Of a stretch of 64,000 nt of DNA, positions 13,460-28,007 are shown piece after piece. Positions within the stretch are counted from its first letter, which is position 1. Each line of letters opens with the position of its first letter. The translations under genes and the position numbers were made by a program. Source of the stretch: Zonotrichia leucophrys gambelii (taxonomy: Eukaryota; Chordata; Aves; Passeriformes; Passerellidae); the NCBI RefSeq assembly GCF_028769735.1, contig NC_088178.1, forward strand, positions 23,386,357 to 23,450,356, given 5' to 3'. The notes under the pieces were generated by a model. It saw only the letters and a program-made list of their open reading frames with translations, was not told where the DNA came from and ran no database searches.

Positions 13460-13990
13460 AAGCCTTCTGTGCTACAAGAGCGCTTTCAGCATTATCTATT
13501 CACAGCAGTTCCTCTGCTCCTGAGGGTCATAAACACTGAGAGATGGAGCCAGCAAAAAAGCTCTAGTTGAAATTCAGCTCACAGCAAAAGCAATTTCCGA
13601 GTGTGCAAAGTGCTGTCAGCAGGCCTGATGTTTGTGTATGAAATATAGACAATATGACTGGCCCATCGGCAGTCACTGTCAGCCTGATGGATGGGGCCTG
13701 GGCAGGAGTAAAGCGGCTGCCGTTAGGGCCCAGTCTATCAGATGCCTGATGGAGATTCGGGGGCTTAATGGAGGTAAAAGTTTCTTCTAATCGGGCAAAA
13801 TTTTCCAGCGGTGATCACAGAGAAAATAAAAGGGATAACAATCTGATGCGAGGGCACGAGCAGGGCTGCCCCGCCTTGGCACGAAGCAAAAGAGGGAAGA
13901 GATGCATTCTCAATATGGAGGGAAATTGGTGGCTTTGTTCTTGGATGTCAGCTGTCCCAGAACAGACAGGACAGCTCTAAGGGTCTCTGT
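13460..13990. promoter_or_regulatory. Candidate conserved enhancer with PBX/HOX and MEIS sites
   Basis: This block is richer in CpG and in recognisable factor sites than the surrounding intron. Its core is CTGTCAG at 13676-13682, followed two bases later by TGATGGATGG at 13685-13694. Known biology: TGATGGATGG is the bipartite PBX-HOX site of the Hoxb1 autoregulatory element, and CTGTCA is the PREP/MEIS half-site that acts with it. Flanking GGCCCATC and GATGGGGCC are near-complementary. Conservation across species is not tested; enhancer function is inference. Confidence 0.4.
13676..13694. promoter_or_regulatory. MEIS/PREP + PBX-HOX composite motif
   Basis: CTGTCAG, two bases, then TGATGGATGG. 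The two motifs are full matches to the known half-sites and lie adjacent, as in hindbrain HOX-responsive enhancers. Binding is inferred. Confidence 0.5.
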
Positions 13991-15599
13991 GTGCACAAGG
14001 TGCTCCCCACTGCCCACACTCCTGGCATAATGAAAATATCACTCTGGTGCCTCTCACAGCATACCACTTACTGATGGACACAGCACCACACTCATGCAGA
14101 AATATTTGTGAAACAGCCATTTCAAATGTCCTCACCCCTTCTACCATTTGGAAACCAACATTCTGGCTATTTCTTTTTTTTTTTTTTTGCCCCCAAGGTT
14201 GTTACGTGGGTAAAACTTGATGTGCAGTATGTGTGGGGCATCTGCAATAAAAACAGTGGGCTAAACTCTACATCCTACCTCATGCTATGGGGTCATTACC
14301 TCGTGATGCCCCTCAGGCAGAAAAAGTAGAGACCCTAGTAAAAAGGCATGGCATGGATCAGGGCACTTGTAGTGGTTCAGTTATTAGTACTCGTGCCAAG
14401 AAACCATGAAAATCAAAAGACTCTGTTGAAAAAACGCTGACCACTTCAATAAAAACAGAGAGCAATTAGAAATGAGCTTGTTCTTCAAAGTCCACAAAGC
14501 AGTCTGCAGCCAAACTGTATATATTTTGAAACTAAAGAAACCACAGCTTTGATCCATCCCTATTTGCAAAGGCAAAGAAGGGCTGACAGCTTGTGATGTT
14601 TGCCTCCCTTCAGGTATGTGAGAAGGCAAGTTCACATCCTAGGGAAAGGCAGAATTATTACAGGTTTTCACTCCAAACCAGGACTGCTAAGCAGAAGAAT
14701 TTCAATGAATGCTTAAATTTCTTAAGCAAAACCACCATAAGAACTGAGACAAAATGCAGAACAGGAAATTAAGATTGTGCACAAATGGGAAACGATCCCA
14801 GGTCTAGCAGTCTGTCTAACATTTTGGAAGAAGCAATATATTTCTACAAGAAACCACAGGTTGAGAAAACCCTTCCTCTCCACTGGGACTTTATACTTTT
14901 CACCCATCATTACAGGCTCTTCCTTGATCAGAAATAAAGACAACAGTAGCTGCTGGGCGTATTTGAGGACTTAAAAAATGGTCATTTCTTTGCACCAGTG
15001 TTTAAAAAGCTCTCCAACAGGAGAAACAGCAAACTTTTCAATACCCTAAATTGTCATGGTCATCATAATGGGCCCAGGGTCAAGAGGATGGAGTACACTT
15101 CATTAGCTCCTACCTGACCTTCCAAACATACAACCTGCTGGTTCTTTCACCTCTCTAGGCATGTTCTCTACAGCTGGAGATTTTCTTCCTTGGAAAACCT
15201 CTCCTCAAATACATCCACTCCTGCTCTCAGGCTGGCAGCTGGTCTTCACACACCAAACCCATCAGTGTTTCTATGATATTCTGTGGGGCTTTGCCTCTAG
15301 AACCCAGTTTATTCTGCCCCAGACTCAGCTGGAAATTCTACATCCCAAAGCCCCAGCTTAGAACTTGTCACAAGGGCTGGCTGTTTCCTACTTTCCAAAG
15401 GGACACGAGCAGGCAGGACTCAGCTGGAGCCTCTGGTAGCAAAGCAGCTCCTGACATTAATATCCTTTAGCACAGGCTCCACGAGAGCTGCTAACAGTGA
15501 GCTTTTTAAAAAGATTGCTGCATCCTTAACAGGTTTTAAACCAAGCTCCTTTACACTATTACCAGCACCTGATGAAAACCACTACCCTATTGAACTCAC
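13991..15599. other. Unique intronic sequence
   Basis: No gene or repeat recognised apart from a T run at 14174-14188. Confidence 0.5.
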
Positions 15600-15960
15600 C
15601 AGCGGGCTATTAGAAGTGTGTCAGATTATATTAACTAGGCAATTAAAAAAAAACACCCAACCAGCAACAACAAGGAGCAGCAGCTCGGCTGGTGAGGAGA
15701 GCCTGTCTGTCGTTTTGTAAATCCCCAAATTAATTTTGAAAGGCCACTTTCAGCCTGGAGTTAAGGCCAGATTTACCCTCTGCGTTGTCTGCAGCGGGCT
15801 GAATCTCTGCAGCAACCTGATGAAACTGATTATTTATGATAAGTGACTGACATTGGAACAGTGCCCAAAAGGCGAGGGAATGAAAGCTGCTGTGACCCCG
15901 AATGAGAAGATTTTCTTTGATCAGCTTGCACCAACTTCTAAAAAAATTATGACTTTTGGT
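15600..15960. promoter_or_regulatory. Candidate conserved non-coding block
   Basis: The segment lacks repeat decay and is dense in homeodomain-type sites: CCAAATTAATTTTG near 15725, and TGATTATTTATGATAAG at about 15828-15844, which combines CDX/HOX (TTTATGA) and GATA (GATAAG) matches. It also holds several CpGs. It lies about 1.6 kb from the PBX/HOX block. Conservation is not tested. Confidence 0.3.
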
Positions 15961-18900
15961 TTCATGCAGGAGATCAAATAATTAAACAAACAGATGTGCA
16001 GATATTAATAACAAAAGGTGTTGCATGAGGGAAGCATTCAACCACAAACAAGCCATTTATTTTAAGACTTAAGTGTTGCTGAAATTCCCAATCAGAAGAA
16101 GAAAGAATGATTTTTAAGTGTGGTGTGGGAGGCATTTTAGAGAACTGGGGGTAATTTAAAACAGAATATGCTTTTTTGATGAGACTGCCAAAACCAAGAT
16201 GCCTCTGGATAAAAAATAAAGCAAAAAAAAAAGTTAATTTACATACAGACAGAGCTGTCAAGCGAGTCATCAGCAGAGAGAGGGATAACAAGTCTTTGGG
16301 TAACAACTCCCTTGTTAGGAAGATGGCAGCAAGAAGCAGGATCAAGGGAAAAGGAAAGCCACTGTACTGATGTTTTAAAGGAATAGTTAGCATTTTCTCT
16401 GGCTTGAGGGGCTGAACATTGCAGCTGCTTGCTTGGTGCAAGTGGAGAAACCACCTGCATGAAGGATGCACAGCTGGGGAAATAATTGAGTAATATCTTC
16501 TATTTCTGCTAGCATACAAGGGTCTGAGCAAGGAGTTTGGGTCTGGACTCCAACCTCAGTTTTCCTCAGGTTTATGCTGCTGGGGAAGGCAGGAAGGATG
16601 TTATTTTGGGGCTTTACCTCTCCAGGATAGTCAGAAGTGACTTGAGGAGGCACTGGGGACAGAGTCACAGGCCCTGACCAAGAAGTCTCATGGAGTACCA
16701 CACACACTCCTTGAGTGCTGCTGGATGAAAAGCCCATGGTAAGAAAAATAAATGAAAAACCTTTTGTCTAGAAGTGAATATTTTACGCAAAAATACATTT
16801 TTCTGTTCTTATATGCTACCAAAATAAATCCTTACACTCTGCTAAATATCACACAGAGAATTTATTTTAATAAAAACTAAAGTATGTATGGCAAAGGTTT
16901 TACAAACAAGAAAACCTTTAGGACCAGAACTCTCCTTATACTGTTTTAACATGGCCATTTTCATGTATGTGTTTGTGGTGCAGAGCATTGTGCATGTGCA
17001 CGGAATTGTACCTTTGTGACCATTGAATATTTGAGTAAATATCAATGTGATAGAGGGTTTCTTCATGAGAGTACAGTAAATAGCTGTTAGAACAGAGCAA
17101 AGTGGGTTTTTATTAAAAAACCCAAAGACACAGTAGGGTAAGACACAACTTGGGTACCTGTGGAGGTGGACTGGTTAATGTAATAGTGTTCCTGTCTTCC
17201 AAGTTGCTACAGAAGTGACAAATCTACCCAAATTCCAGCCCAGGTGAATCACAATTATCTGCATCATGACTGGAGATGGGGTTGAGTTTCAGAAAGCAAC
17301 ACATGCCCACAACTCAGACTGACTTTGTCTTCAGAAAATGCACAGAGCTCAATGCATTTGGTCTTACAGGAAACCACCAGCAAATTTTCCAACAGGATAT
17401 TCTGAGGAAAGAGAGGTGCCCAGCCAGGGGAGGATTCCTGGCTCCAGGGCTCCACATGCATCCAAGATACGCCTTTGATTGATTCAAACAGACAGAAAAA
17501 CGATCAGTTCTTCATGGCACATGGTCTTTCCTTCCTCTGCATGACCAAAACAATGCCAGGATTCAAGACAAATGCCAAATTGTGAGGTTGGGGCTGGTGA
17601 GACACACACACACACATGACAGGGAGTGTCCATGGGAGCTGAAACAGCCTGGCATCCCCACCTTGCCTTGCTAATGCCAAAATGTCCCTGTGCAAACAGA
17701 TGTTCCATTCCTGCGCAACCCCCTTCCCTTTACCAAGGCTTTATACCCTTCACTAAAAATCATTCCCAACATTTTCCTCACTCTGACCTCGCTGCACAAG
17801 AGAACAGCAGCACCAAAGGTAATAAAATGTGTCCTTTAGTTTCAGGAGTCTGCCTTCCATTTAAAGCATGGAAATGGGAGGCAGCAGCTGCTGATGGCTG
17901 TATAAACGTAACTGTCCACAGAGCATAACTGGCACTTTGCTGAACTCATCTCTGCACAATAATAGATGTGGCTGGTCTGATGTGATAATACTTGATTGAT
18001 TTACCCACATGGTATTTAAAATGTGGCTGATGTGACCCTTTTGCTCCAGTCTACCCATGAACCATAGATTTGAACTCCACACATTAAGTGGATTTGTTGG
18101 AAAGCTGGAATTCACAAATCAAAGAGGCTGTTAAGGTTCAATAATATGGTTACATGATGAATGTAAAGCCAGAGCCCATTGCATGCTAAGTGTGTTGGAT
18201 AAGGAGGCATCTCAACAATATCTTAGTGTGATCCCCATTCTTTTCTGCATCTTGACCCCAAAGTTTTCCAAAGCTGTGAAACCCAGATTTACAGACTTAC
18301 CAATACAAAGAGCACAACTAAATAAAATTTCTTCTGAACATGCATCCACATGTTTGAGTATTTATTCAGATTTCACCTGGACTTCAACCCTAGCCAGGCT
18401 TGAGCCCTCATTAACAATTGTGACTCCAATCCAACATTACCCAGTGACTCTGCTTGACAGCCACCAGTGCTTAGCAAGTCTGTAGTTCTTTATGTCTTGG
18501 AGTAGAGCATCATTTAATTTGTCCATATAGCTCAAATACTTGCTTTGATATATAACGGGAAGGATCAAAGGAATCACTCACAACTGTTTTTCACTGAGGT
18601 ACCTACCAACACGTTTCCAAGAGCTACAGGCAATTCAGGGGGAAGATGTGGTGGGAATTATGGGTAAACAGCAGCAAAAATTACAATAAAATAGAGGAAA
18701 ACAAATGTTGTAACCACAGCAACAACAACAAGGAAAAAGCAGGTTTGTATTGTTTTTTTTAAAACCTGACTGGATTAAAACTTGTTTCCACTAAGCAAAA
18801 CAAAAAGAAAAGCTAACATTTCTAAGAAAAAAATCCTTCTGATTGGAAGTTTTTATTTATTCCTTCTGTGAGTTTCAAAATAAAACACTATCAAGGGAGA

Positions 18901-21900
18901 AACTGACTATTTGCTTGTTTTTACCCTTGACAATCATAAAACCACATGTTCAGACAAACCTTTTAACTAAAGAAAACCTTTCTCTCCTCCCTGTGTTTCC
19001 CATATGTATGGTCCCTATTATTCACCCTTTTTCATAAATAACTTCCAGCACTTGGAATTTATGTGCAGTATTTAATAAGAGCTGGTGTGAATGTCGAAAG
19101 TATCTTGGTAAGATGTTATGTGTCAAAAAGCGATCATGTTACAGTGTGATGGATTAATATGAAGAAACAGCTTGAAGACAAGGTATTCATCTTTTTTTTT
19201 CTTTTTTTTTTTTTTTAAATGACAACACTAATACATTTGTTTCAGTTCTGAAATTAATTTCCTAATAGTAAGAAAGGTCAAAATGAATGAGAGACATATG
19301 AGCCTTTTTGTCATCTTTGACAAATTATCCAAAACAATCCTGTCAAATCAAAAGGGATAACATTTTGAGTAATAAATGTTAGTACTGATTAACTGGTCAA
19401 AGTTAATTCTTTCCAGGAATTGCAATATGCAAAAGGCAGGAATTCATTAATTTGCTTTGTTGTTTTTTGGGTTTTTTTTAATATTTCTTCTATTATGTTT
19501 TCAACATAGTTTTCTTGGAAACAGGCCAACCTGGTGTTTTCTGGGAATGATGCCTGTTGAATGGTACAAACTGAAAGTGGTATATTCTGTAGTGCTCAGA
19601 TGGGTGTTTTTGAAGTAATTTGAAAGATAAATGAGATTATTAATCAATAGAAAAGGGAAGGGGCTGTTTTGCAATGCTTCCTGGTTTCCAGATGCTTTGC
19701 AGTGGGATTATGTTAGGGGTTTCTCCTGAGAGACAAATTCTCCTGAGTATGCAAAGAGTTAACACCCAGTTATAGAAAACTGAAACTTAAATCTAGAAAA
19801 AAGAAAGCTCTTCATCACGGCTGCTTCCAAACTGGTAAGGCTGCTGGGTTCTCTAGGGCTGGGTTGCTCTTCTGGGTGTGTTCAGTATGTTCAGAGGCTT
19901 TGAATTATTAGAAACTCCTTAGGGCAAGACTGGGGCAGAGAAACCACAGATCTCTCAGGGGATTCAAGGATCTGTCCAAGGGCAGAAGCCAATAAAGTCC
20001 AGCAGACGTTATGGGCTCTTCACCTCTGCCACCTGTGGGACTTCTTTTTGAAAAGAAAAATGGTCCCTTCATCCTATTTCACCAGCACCAAACTATGTGG
20101 GAAAGATGTAAGTTGCACTCAGTAGTCCCCAGAATTGTGGAACAAATTGTTATGAACACCTGGTTTAAAAACCAGAATATACATAATTTAAATAGAATTT
20201 TGGGAATCTGCTTTTCCCAGGTGAAAATCCAGCCCAGCTCTCCAGGGACCAGATGTGATTCATAAGATGTGACTTCTTGGCAGAGTGTCTGCATCACAAA
20301 ACAATGACAAACTTGTCTTACTTCTCCAACAATACCAGCTGGGCTAAGGAAAATTATTACCTCTTCTTAAAAACCTTGGGGGTTTTCTATTCTGAAACTG
20401 TGGCAGCCACAGGAACATCATACCTCATCCCACAAGAACACCTTAACATCTCCCAAAGGCCTCACTGCACAGTGCAGAAAATCTTTTCTGTGTTTTTGTG
20501 AGGAGATTTCACCTGCAGACCCTGCAGGTGCTGCACACAGGAACTGCTGTGCAAAAGTGTGCAGGGAAAGGGATGGGAAAGGGCTGCTCTTAATTCAACC
20601 CACACAGCCACAATAAATGTCCTGGCTAAACAACATCTCCAGCTTCATGCTGCCTTTCTGTGCTCTCTTGGTGACTTCAGCTGCTGCTGTGCATCCGTTC
20701 CAGAGGATCCAGAGCAGTGCCCAAGCCAAGCTGAGTTACAAAAAAGCTGAATTACAAGCACTGAGATGCAGCCACAGTGGGTACCACTGCAGGCTGGGCC
20801 CACCAGTGCCCATGGAAGTACCTGAAATGCTCTGGTAACACATCCTCCACCACTGCACAGCCCCTCATTTAGGGTCTTCTACTAGAAATACCCTCCTAGT
20901 GATCCCCACAGAATAGTGGCCATATTCCTGACAGCAAATACCCAAATAATTTCTCTGTGCCAGTTTTCAGGCTTTTAGAAAAATTCATCCTTTTTTCCCT
21001 TTTAATTGGAAAACTACTCCAGAAGTCTAAAAAACCCCCATACTAAGGGAAGTTTTCCCCTTAACTTATTTCTGTAAACTTATTCTGCTAAACCTTTGGT
21101 CAACACTAAATAAATCTTTTTCTCTTTGGGGCTTATGCAAGTCAAAAAAGATCTGGAAGAGAGCACAGAGTTAGGTGACAGGGAGGGGGAGAAATATGCT
21201 GAATTCTGATAATTGCTCTTCTCAGAATAAAATTATTCCAATTTATTACAGTTGGAAGGATTTATGCAGCATAGAGAAAGCTATATCAGTCCATACATAT
21301 TAGCACAAGATTGGGCTCTCTATTATATCAACACTTTTCCAAAACAGGCAGCAGCATGACTAATCTCAAAGCTCCGAAAAAGAAAGTGTCTCTTCTTTGT
21401 TTGGCCTCTCAAATCTTCCAAATAATTTTAAAAATATGTTCCCTTCTCTTCACCTCCTCCTGCAACTAAAAAAAAAAAAACCCACAGAAACCACAAACCC
21501 AAAACAACAACAATAAAAAACCAAAACACACACACACACACAAAATCCCTGAGAAGAATTTAAAGAGCTCATTCAAAAATAAAACACAAAGATAAAACCT
21601 CCAGTGGTAGATTCTTTCTAACTGGTGAATTTATTCTAAACTCAGTGCAGAGAACTGAGTAAAATAAAGGTCAGCCCCTGTGCTGGGAATTCCCCTGACC
21701 TTTCAGGCTACATCCATCATTGGTATTACACAGAATTTGCCATTTATCACACCAAACAGAGAGCAAATCTTTAACTCCTTTTCTCTTCCCAGCAGTACAG
21801 ACCCAACAATTATTCAGATTTTAAAACAAAATCGATGTTTATCCAGCTCCTTCTTGCAGCTCTGCTTCTTTGGGCTCCTCACTCTCCAAGCTCTGGATGT

Positions 21901-24900
21901 ACAGCAGGAAAGTGATGGAGCAGGGAGCACACGAGAGCCCATGTGTCTTGGGGAGATGGGTGCCAAGGGGTGGATTGCAAATCCCTTTGGAAAGGCCTTT
22001 TAAAAAGGGTCTGCTTTCCTACTGACACCTATTGAAGGGTATTTGTGACAATCCACCCCTGAATTAAGGACCATGTCTGGGGAAGCCTGGCATTACTGAG
22101 GAAGAGGATTCTCTGAAAGTTTCAGGCCTTCAGATAGCATCAGGGAATTGTTCTGCTGCACTTTCTGCAGAAGTTTGGCACCTGCATACATCAGATTTTA
22201 ATGGTTTTGAAGGATCCCCCTAGCTGTGAAAGCATCCTGGATGGATGCAGTGAAGGGAGCAGCCCAGCCCATGAGGTCACAGTCCTGCTCATCACCACAG
22301 ATGAATTTCTCTCTGACATGGAAATCTCATTTTATCCTCAGGCTTTCTGGTAGCAAAGTATAGTCAGTCCAGAAGTGGAGACAAAAAGAAGAAAGAGAAT
22401 ATAGGGAGCAGCTATTTCCATGTGGGAATTCACCTTCCTCAAAGCCTGTGATCAGAGTAGCACTGCCCCTTCTCCAGGACTCATTCCAGAGAAGAAAATA
22501 AACAAGTCAGGGTGCTGGGGTCTGACACAACCACACTGAGAGCCATAGAAAGGAGGTCTGGAATAACTTTATCACCATCTAAATGATCTCCTGTGTTTAC
22601 AGCTGCCCAAAAATGCAGGGATCCCCTGAGAGTCCTGCTCCCTGGGATGGCCCAGCTCAGCTTTCCAGGCTGACAGAGCACGGCAGGATTCAGAGCAAGC
22701 CTCTTTCACCTCAGCACAGGGATCTCTTCCTTCCCTAAGAGCCATCAGTACATGCCTGAGCCACCCAGTTCCCTGGTGCCATTCAGTGGCTGCTGCTTGC
22801 ATTCAATATTCACATTATCAGCACTAAGGACCAATTTGGGAGCTCCCAAGCTTCCCCCTCACAGAGAATGCAGAAAGAGAGGGCAGTTGCCAGGATATTT
22901 ATGAAAGGGTGCATGGGACAACTATATCTGTGGAAGGTTAAACAGCCTAATGCATGATATGAGCATCTGTGTCATGAATCAGTGATTAAAGTAAAGCCTC
23001 TTTCATCAAAATTCCGCAATCTCAACCATGGTAAATAATAGGCTAATTAGGCATCTGCTCATCCCATGTCCAAAGGGACAGGCCAGTTCCTGGCACAAAG
23101 CAAAACATTTATTGCACCAGTGAAAAGACATTTTCAAGCCTGTGGACTACCTACAGCAGAAGAGATCAGCTCCTTCCTTTGCCAAAGGATGCTCTTCACA
23201 AGTAGGAAAGCAAGATCCTCTTCTGCTGTCAGGGCTCACAAACTGCCCTTGGGAACCAAACCAAACCAGCACCTGGCCCAGAGTGAGATGGACAGGAAAC
23301 TTTGGACTAAATTTTAAAGCACTGATTGATTAGAAATGATAAAGTGTGGAGCTGGAATGTTCTAACTGCCCAAATGTGTCAGCTATAAGGTTTGAAGTTT
23401 ACATACAGTTAACAAGGGGACAGAATCTGACCAAATTCCAAAATAGGCAGGTTTGGCCACAACAATAATTATTTCTCCTTGCATGGACTCAGCCACCCAC
23501 GACATGCCCAATGCTTCCAGCAAAGGAACATGCTTTATTTGGTTCAGGACTGCTCCCCTCCACTCCCATCAAGTTAGGCTCACCTCCCCGTTCCCTTTGG
23601 CTCTGTAGGTACAGCTTAGCAGAGAAACTGATGCCTCATGCACTGTGGTGGGGACAGCAGTGTCTCCAAAGCTGGCTGTGGCCCTGGCACCGCTGCAGGG
23701 GCCAAATCCATTTGAATGACAGCCAGATTTAAGAGCAGATCTCCCAAGGCTGATTGAAATAACCCCAGAACTGCAAGGATTACATGTCAGTAGGGAGGCT
23801 GCAGATCCATCTTTATTCAGAATAAATGCCATTTCTTCCCAAGCACCCTTATCTATCCCTCACACATACCTCTAAGATCCCTTCAAGCAGTGAAGTGCTG
23901 CTGCCAGGTGACTGCATACCTGGAGGCCACTTGGCACCAGGCAGCCCCTCAAGCAAAATTTGTCACTAATTTTTCTGCCTGACACACTTTTAAAAACAGA
24001 CAAGTGGAGTTTTTTGTCTCAAGATTCCTCCTCATTTGGCTGGACATTGCAGAGGAATGCTGGTCACCCCCTCCTAGAATACCATAAGAATAATCAGCAG
24101 CTCCCCTGAGTGTAATGAGCTATTTCTCAGATGGTTTTGTGCTCTTAGCACACCCCCTTAATGCCTAAAACCAGCCATGTGCCTGCTGTGGCATTCCCTG
24201 GGCTCCTGCATTGCTCCCCCAGGACAGACCAGATTTCCCATGGCAGCTTGCAGCAGACTTCAGAAAGGAAAGTTTTGCTAAATGCAAGATGGTCATGAAT
24301 AACACAGGGAGTTTAATAACCTGTGTGTTATTTATTTTGCTCCTAAATTCAATCCGTGCACTTTATTACATTCAAGGGTGTCAACTCACGAAATATGTCA
24401 AGCCTGCTCAGTTATTGCCCAATGTACAGTAAAGCTGTTTTCACTCATATTCCATGAGGTTATTCAAAATGACTTTAAAATGCTTACTGCTACAAGAAGT
24501 TCAGGGGAAAGTTAACATCCTCCCTGTGCCCTTCTGTCTCCATTTGTCTGGCTGAATATTTGTCCTTTTGTACCTTCAGCAAAATTTCAGCAAGGTTTTT
24601 CATACATATCCTGTCCGAGAGCTGTTTCTGAAAGCCATTACCAGATGCATTTTTAAAGGTATTGAGAACAGGGAGAAAAAAGTAGATCATCTTAGAAATA
24701 TCTTCCTTTTGCAAATACAATTTCTGATGTCAAACTGTTACAGCCAAATTGGCTCTTTCCACATTCTAAGTTTTTAAACATAAGTCACTTTGCCTTCTGA
24801 ATTTTTTTATCTCCCCCTCCTCCTCACCTTTAATTTTGATGTAGAAGGACTGAGTAGCACTGTGAGAAAAGCTTAGGCTACACAATCACTTCAGATGATC

Positions 24901-27900
24901 AGAGGAAAGTTAAAATAAATGGAATTTACTGGTACTAAAATAATAAAGCTCAGAGACATCTAAACAGCATTCACTTGCTTGCTTACCAGAAGTAGTTATT
25001 TTGTTTATTGAAGTGACAGCCTTTCATACAGTGAAATAGCTTCACCTGTGCATTACTACAACAACTCTACTAAGCTGATCAAATCTATAGTGAGGTGAAA
25101 TCTGCACTTAGGAGGAGATAATCCAATATGCTCTGTCTGCAGTCTGTTCTGTCATTTCCAGTCCAAAGGATGAAAATCCTAAAACACCCCATCAAGTCCC
25201 AGTGCAGTTCAGGAGGACATTTGACTTGGTTATTAACAAAATTAGCTGGGGTACAGAGGCAGTGAGCCCAAGTGCATTTATTTATTTATTCACTCTACAG
25301 GTTGCTGAGCGAGGGTGGCAGCTGGCAGTGCCCTCCATCACAAGAGTCAGAGCAGGAAAATTCCTCTCAGCCCTGGCATTCAGTGCCCAGGTTCCTGCAG
25401 GATGGCTCCCCACAGCTGACTGAGGGGCTGTGCTCCAGTTAGCACAGACCCTCCTGATGCTGGCCAGCCTGCAAAGCCAGATGGCAGCTCCTCCCTGGCA
25501 TTTTGGGCCTGGGTACCCAGTGCAGAGCACAGCTTTTGCAATAGCCTGGTGAATGGCTCCCAAGCTTTATTTCAGATGCTCCAGCCTCTCCCTGAACTGC
25601 AGCACAACTAGATCCAATCACACTTCTGAACTCCACGGGGAAGAGATGCAGATAAATTCCTTTGCAAAATGCATAATCAACAGGAAAACAATGCATAAAA
25701 CACGCTATAGGTGCAATATATGTATAGACACATACACATAACGCTTTCCCCACTGCTCTCAGTGCACAGATATTAATGGTTCAGGTGATAAATCAATCTG
25801 CATGGCTAAAAGCAGTCACAGTGATCATTTACAGCTTCCACTGACTTCAGTCAAAGATACTGGCATTCTTAAAACAAGACCAAAAACTAAAATAATGCTG
25901 CAATTGGATGGATTTTGGTGTTTCAGATCTAGTAAACTGCATTTGAAGTTATTTTCACTAATAACATAAAATCACAATGTCTGATATCCATTTTCATTGC
26001 CTTTCTTATTACAACGCTGCTGAAATCAACAAATTCATTTACAAACACTCTGTCCAGAATCCCACCTTATACAACAAGTGGTATATCTAGATTTACTAAC
26101 ACACAATAACTGCTAAATACTTGGTTTTGCAGAGAACAATCCACTATAAATAGGCTGGCTTGGAGGGGCTGGTTGCACCACTTTTCCTGGCAGCCCACTC
26201 CCAATCCCCCTTTCCAAAGGTCTCTAGAGGACAACTGAGCATTTACTCCCTCCCTTCCCCTAATCCTGTTAGAATGTAACCACACCACTTGGAGAATGGA
26301 ATTAACAGGCTACAACCAGGATGAGATGGGATCAAGCAAACAGCATTTCAAGGAGAAGGAGAAAAGATGAAAACAGTTTTCACTTTAAATCAGCTAATCT
26401 ATCCTCCACCTTGGACTCTGGGGGAAAAAAACCCAACGTCCTGATCTCGTAGTTAATCCTGTTCTCTCACCACCACCCCTTCCCAGCTATGGTGTCAGGC
26501 TTTTAAAACAGACTAAAACAGGTCAAAGTATTCTGTCACGGTGAGACATATTCATCCTCGCAGAGCTGGAATATTATTTCTTATTTCCAGGGACAGCTGG
26601 GGGTTTGTACTAGGAAAATCAAGTACACAGACTTAAATTGTTTTCTAAACAAGGAGCCAAAGCCCTCAGCAGTATTAGGAGATTCAGCAGTTCCCACTCC
26701 TGCAGCTCTGCTTGGAGTTGCTGCAAGTAAAAACTCAGGATCAAAACCTTCTCTCCTGGCTTTTGCTTTCTAGTGAAAATTCCTTGCTGAACTGAACAAG
26801 CAAGATGATGAAGTAATTTGCCCAGAGCTGTCAGGCTGGACAACATCCTACCTTCCTCACCCTTCTTACTCCTGGCTCAGGGCAGCTTCAGCCACTCTGA
26901 TAATTTTTTAAAAGAAAGGAATGCTCAGTTATTTGAAAACAGAATTCGTAGGTGGTTTTGCACGCTGTTGTCACTGTGACTTATGTTTCCAAACAAGTGA
27001 AAATTAGGCTAACCTTTAAACCTTGCTGCATTGCCTGGCAGTCAAAACAAAAATGACAAAAAATATACCCTAATTTTAGCAGCCTCGAAGCGTGACATAT
27101 GCCAGGTTCAGACACATGCCATTTTCCTGAGTCACCAACATGTGGCATCCTGCTGCTCCAGCTTTCACACACCGTGGCTGAGGGATGATGGAATGTGTCT
27201 GCTGGTGGCAGTAATAGTCTGGTACCCTTAGCAACATTGGGCAAACTGTGAACCTTTGCTTACATCAGGCCAGATCAATACAGCCATTATCAAGGGACAT
27301 AAACAGAATAAAAGGCTGTCTCTATTGCATGAGTTAACTGCAGCAAGAGGAGAACATCCAGTTCCTGAAGGGCAGACTCACCAACCAAGCACAGGCAATA
27401 ACGTTTCCATGGACTACAAGTCATCGGGGAGGATTAAATCTGCTCCTGCTGAGATTTAATTCTACAGTGAGCCCTTTTTGGGGGAAGTCATAAACCACCA
27501 CAAATTCCCTAGCAGAAGACCAATACTGAGATGAAGGCAGTTTATTTTCAAAAAATACAAAGCAATAGAATAGCTGGGCTCAGAACAGAAACAGATTTTT
27601 CTTGATGCACATCTAAGTAAACAGCCTTCAAACAGTGCTCTGCTGATGGGGTCTTTTCCAGAGGTGACTACATTTCAGAAGGGCATAAACTGATTCCTAA
27701 CTTGCATTTAAACTTCACAGGTTTGTCTTCAAGATATAATGAGACAGGACAGGATCCTATTTCAGAGGGTGCTGTTGAAAATCAAAACCCAAATGTAAGA
27801 TATTCTCACAGTTAAAAACAGAACTTTGAGGGGCCAGCCCATCAACAAAAATATTTAAAGCAACAACATGTTTAACAAAATCACATGATAATCCTAGCAG

Positions 27901-28007
27901 CATTACATATTATGCAGTGTTGTTAGTTGGGCAAAAGCACCAATACTACCAAAAATCCCCATAAAATTCTATACATCAACACATTTAAAGGGTTGTTGTC
28001 TGCCTTG
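15961..28007. other. Unique intronic sequence with minor repeats
   Basis: No gene seen. It includes (AC)n at 17602-17616 and 21526-21542 and T-rich runs at about 19192-19216. Patches that look little decayed occur at about 18990-19460, 22900-23060, 24230-24440 and 26930-27240. A weak MIR-like match lies at about 26795-26860 (AGTAATTTGCCCAGAGCTGTC). A 185-residue minus-strand open frame at 15974-16531 shows no domain and is probably chance. Confidence 0.45.

Noticed and set aside
15974..16531. 185-residue minus-strand open frame, the longest in the window
   Set aside because: No domain, no recognisable homology and no splice or promoter context. A frame of this length is expected by chance in 64 kb read in six frames.
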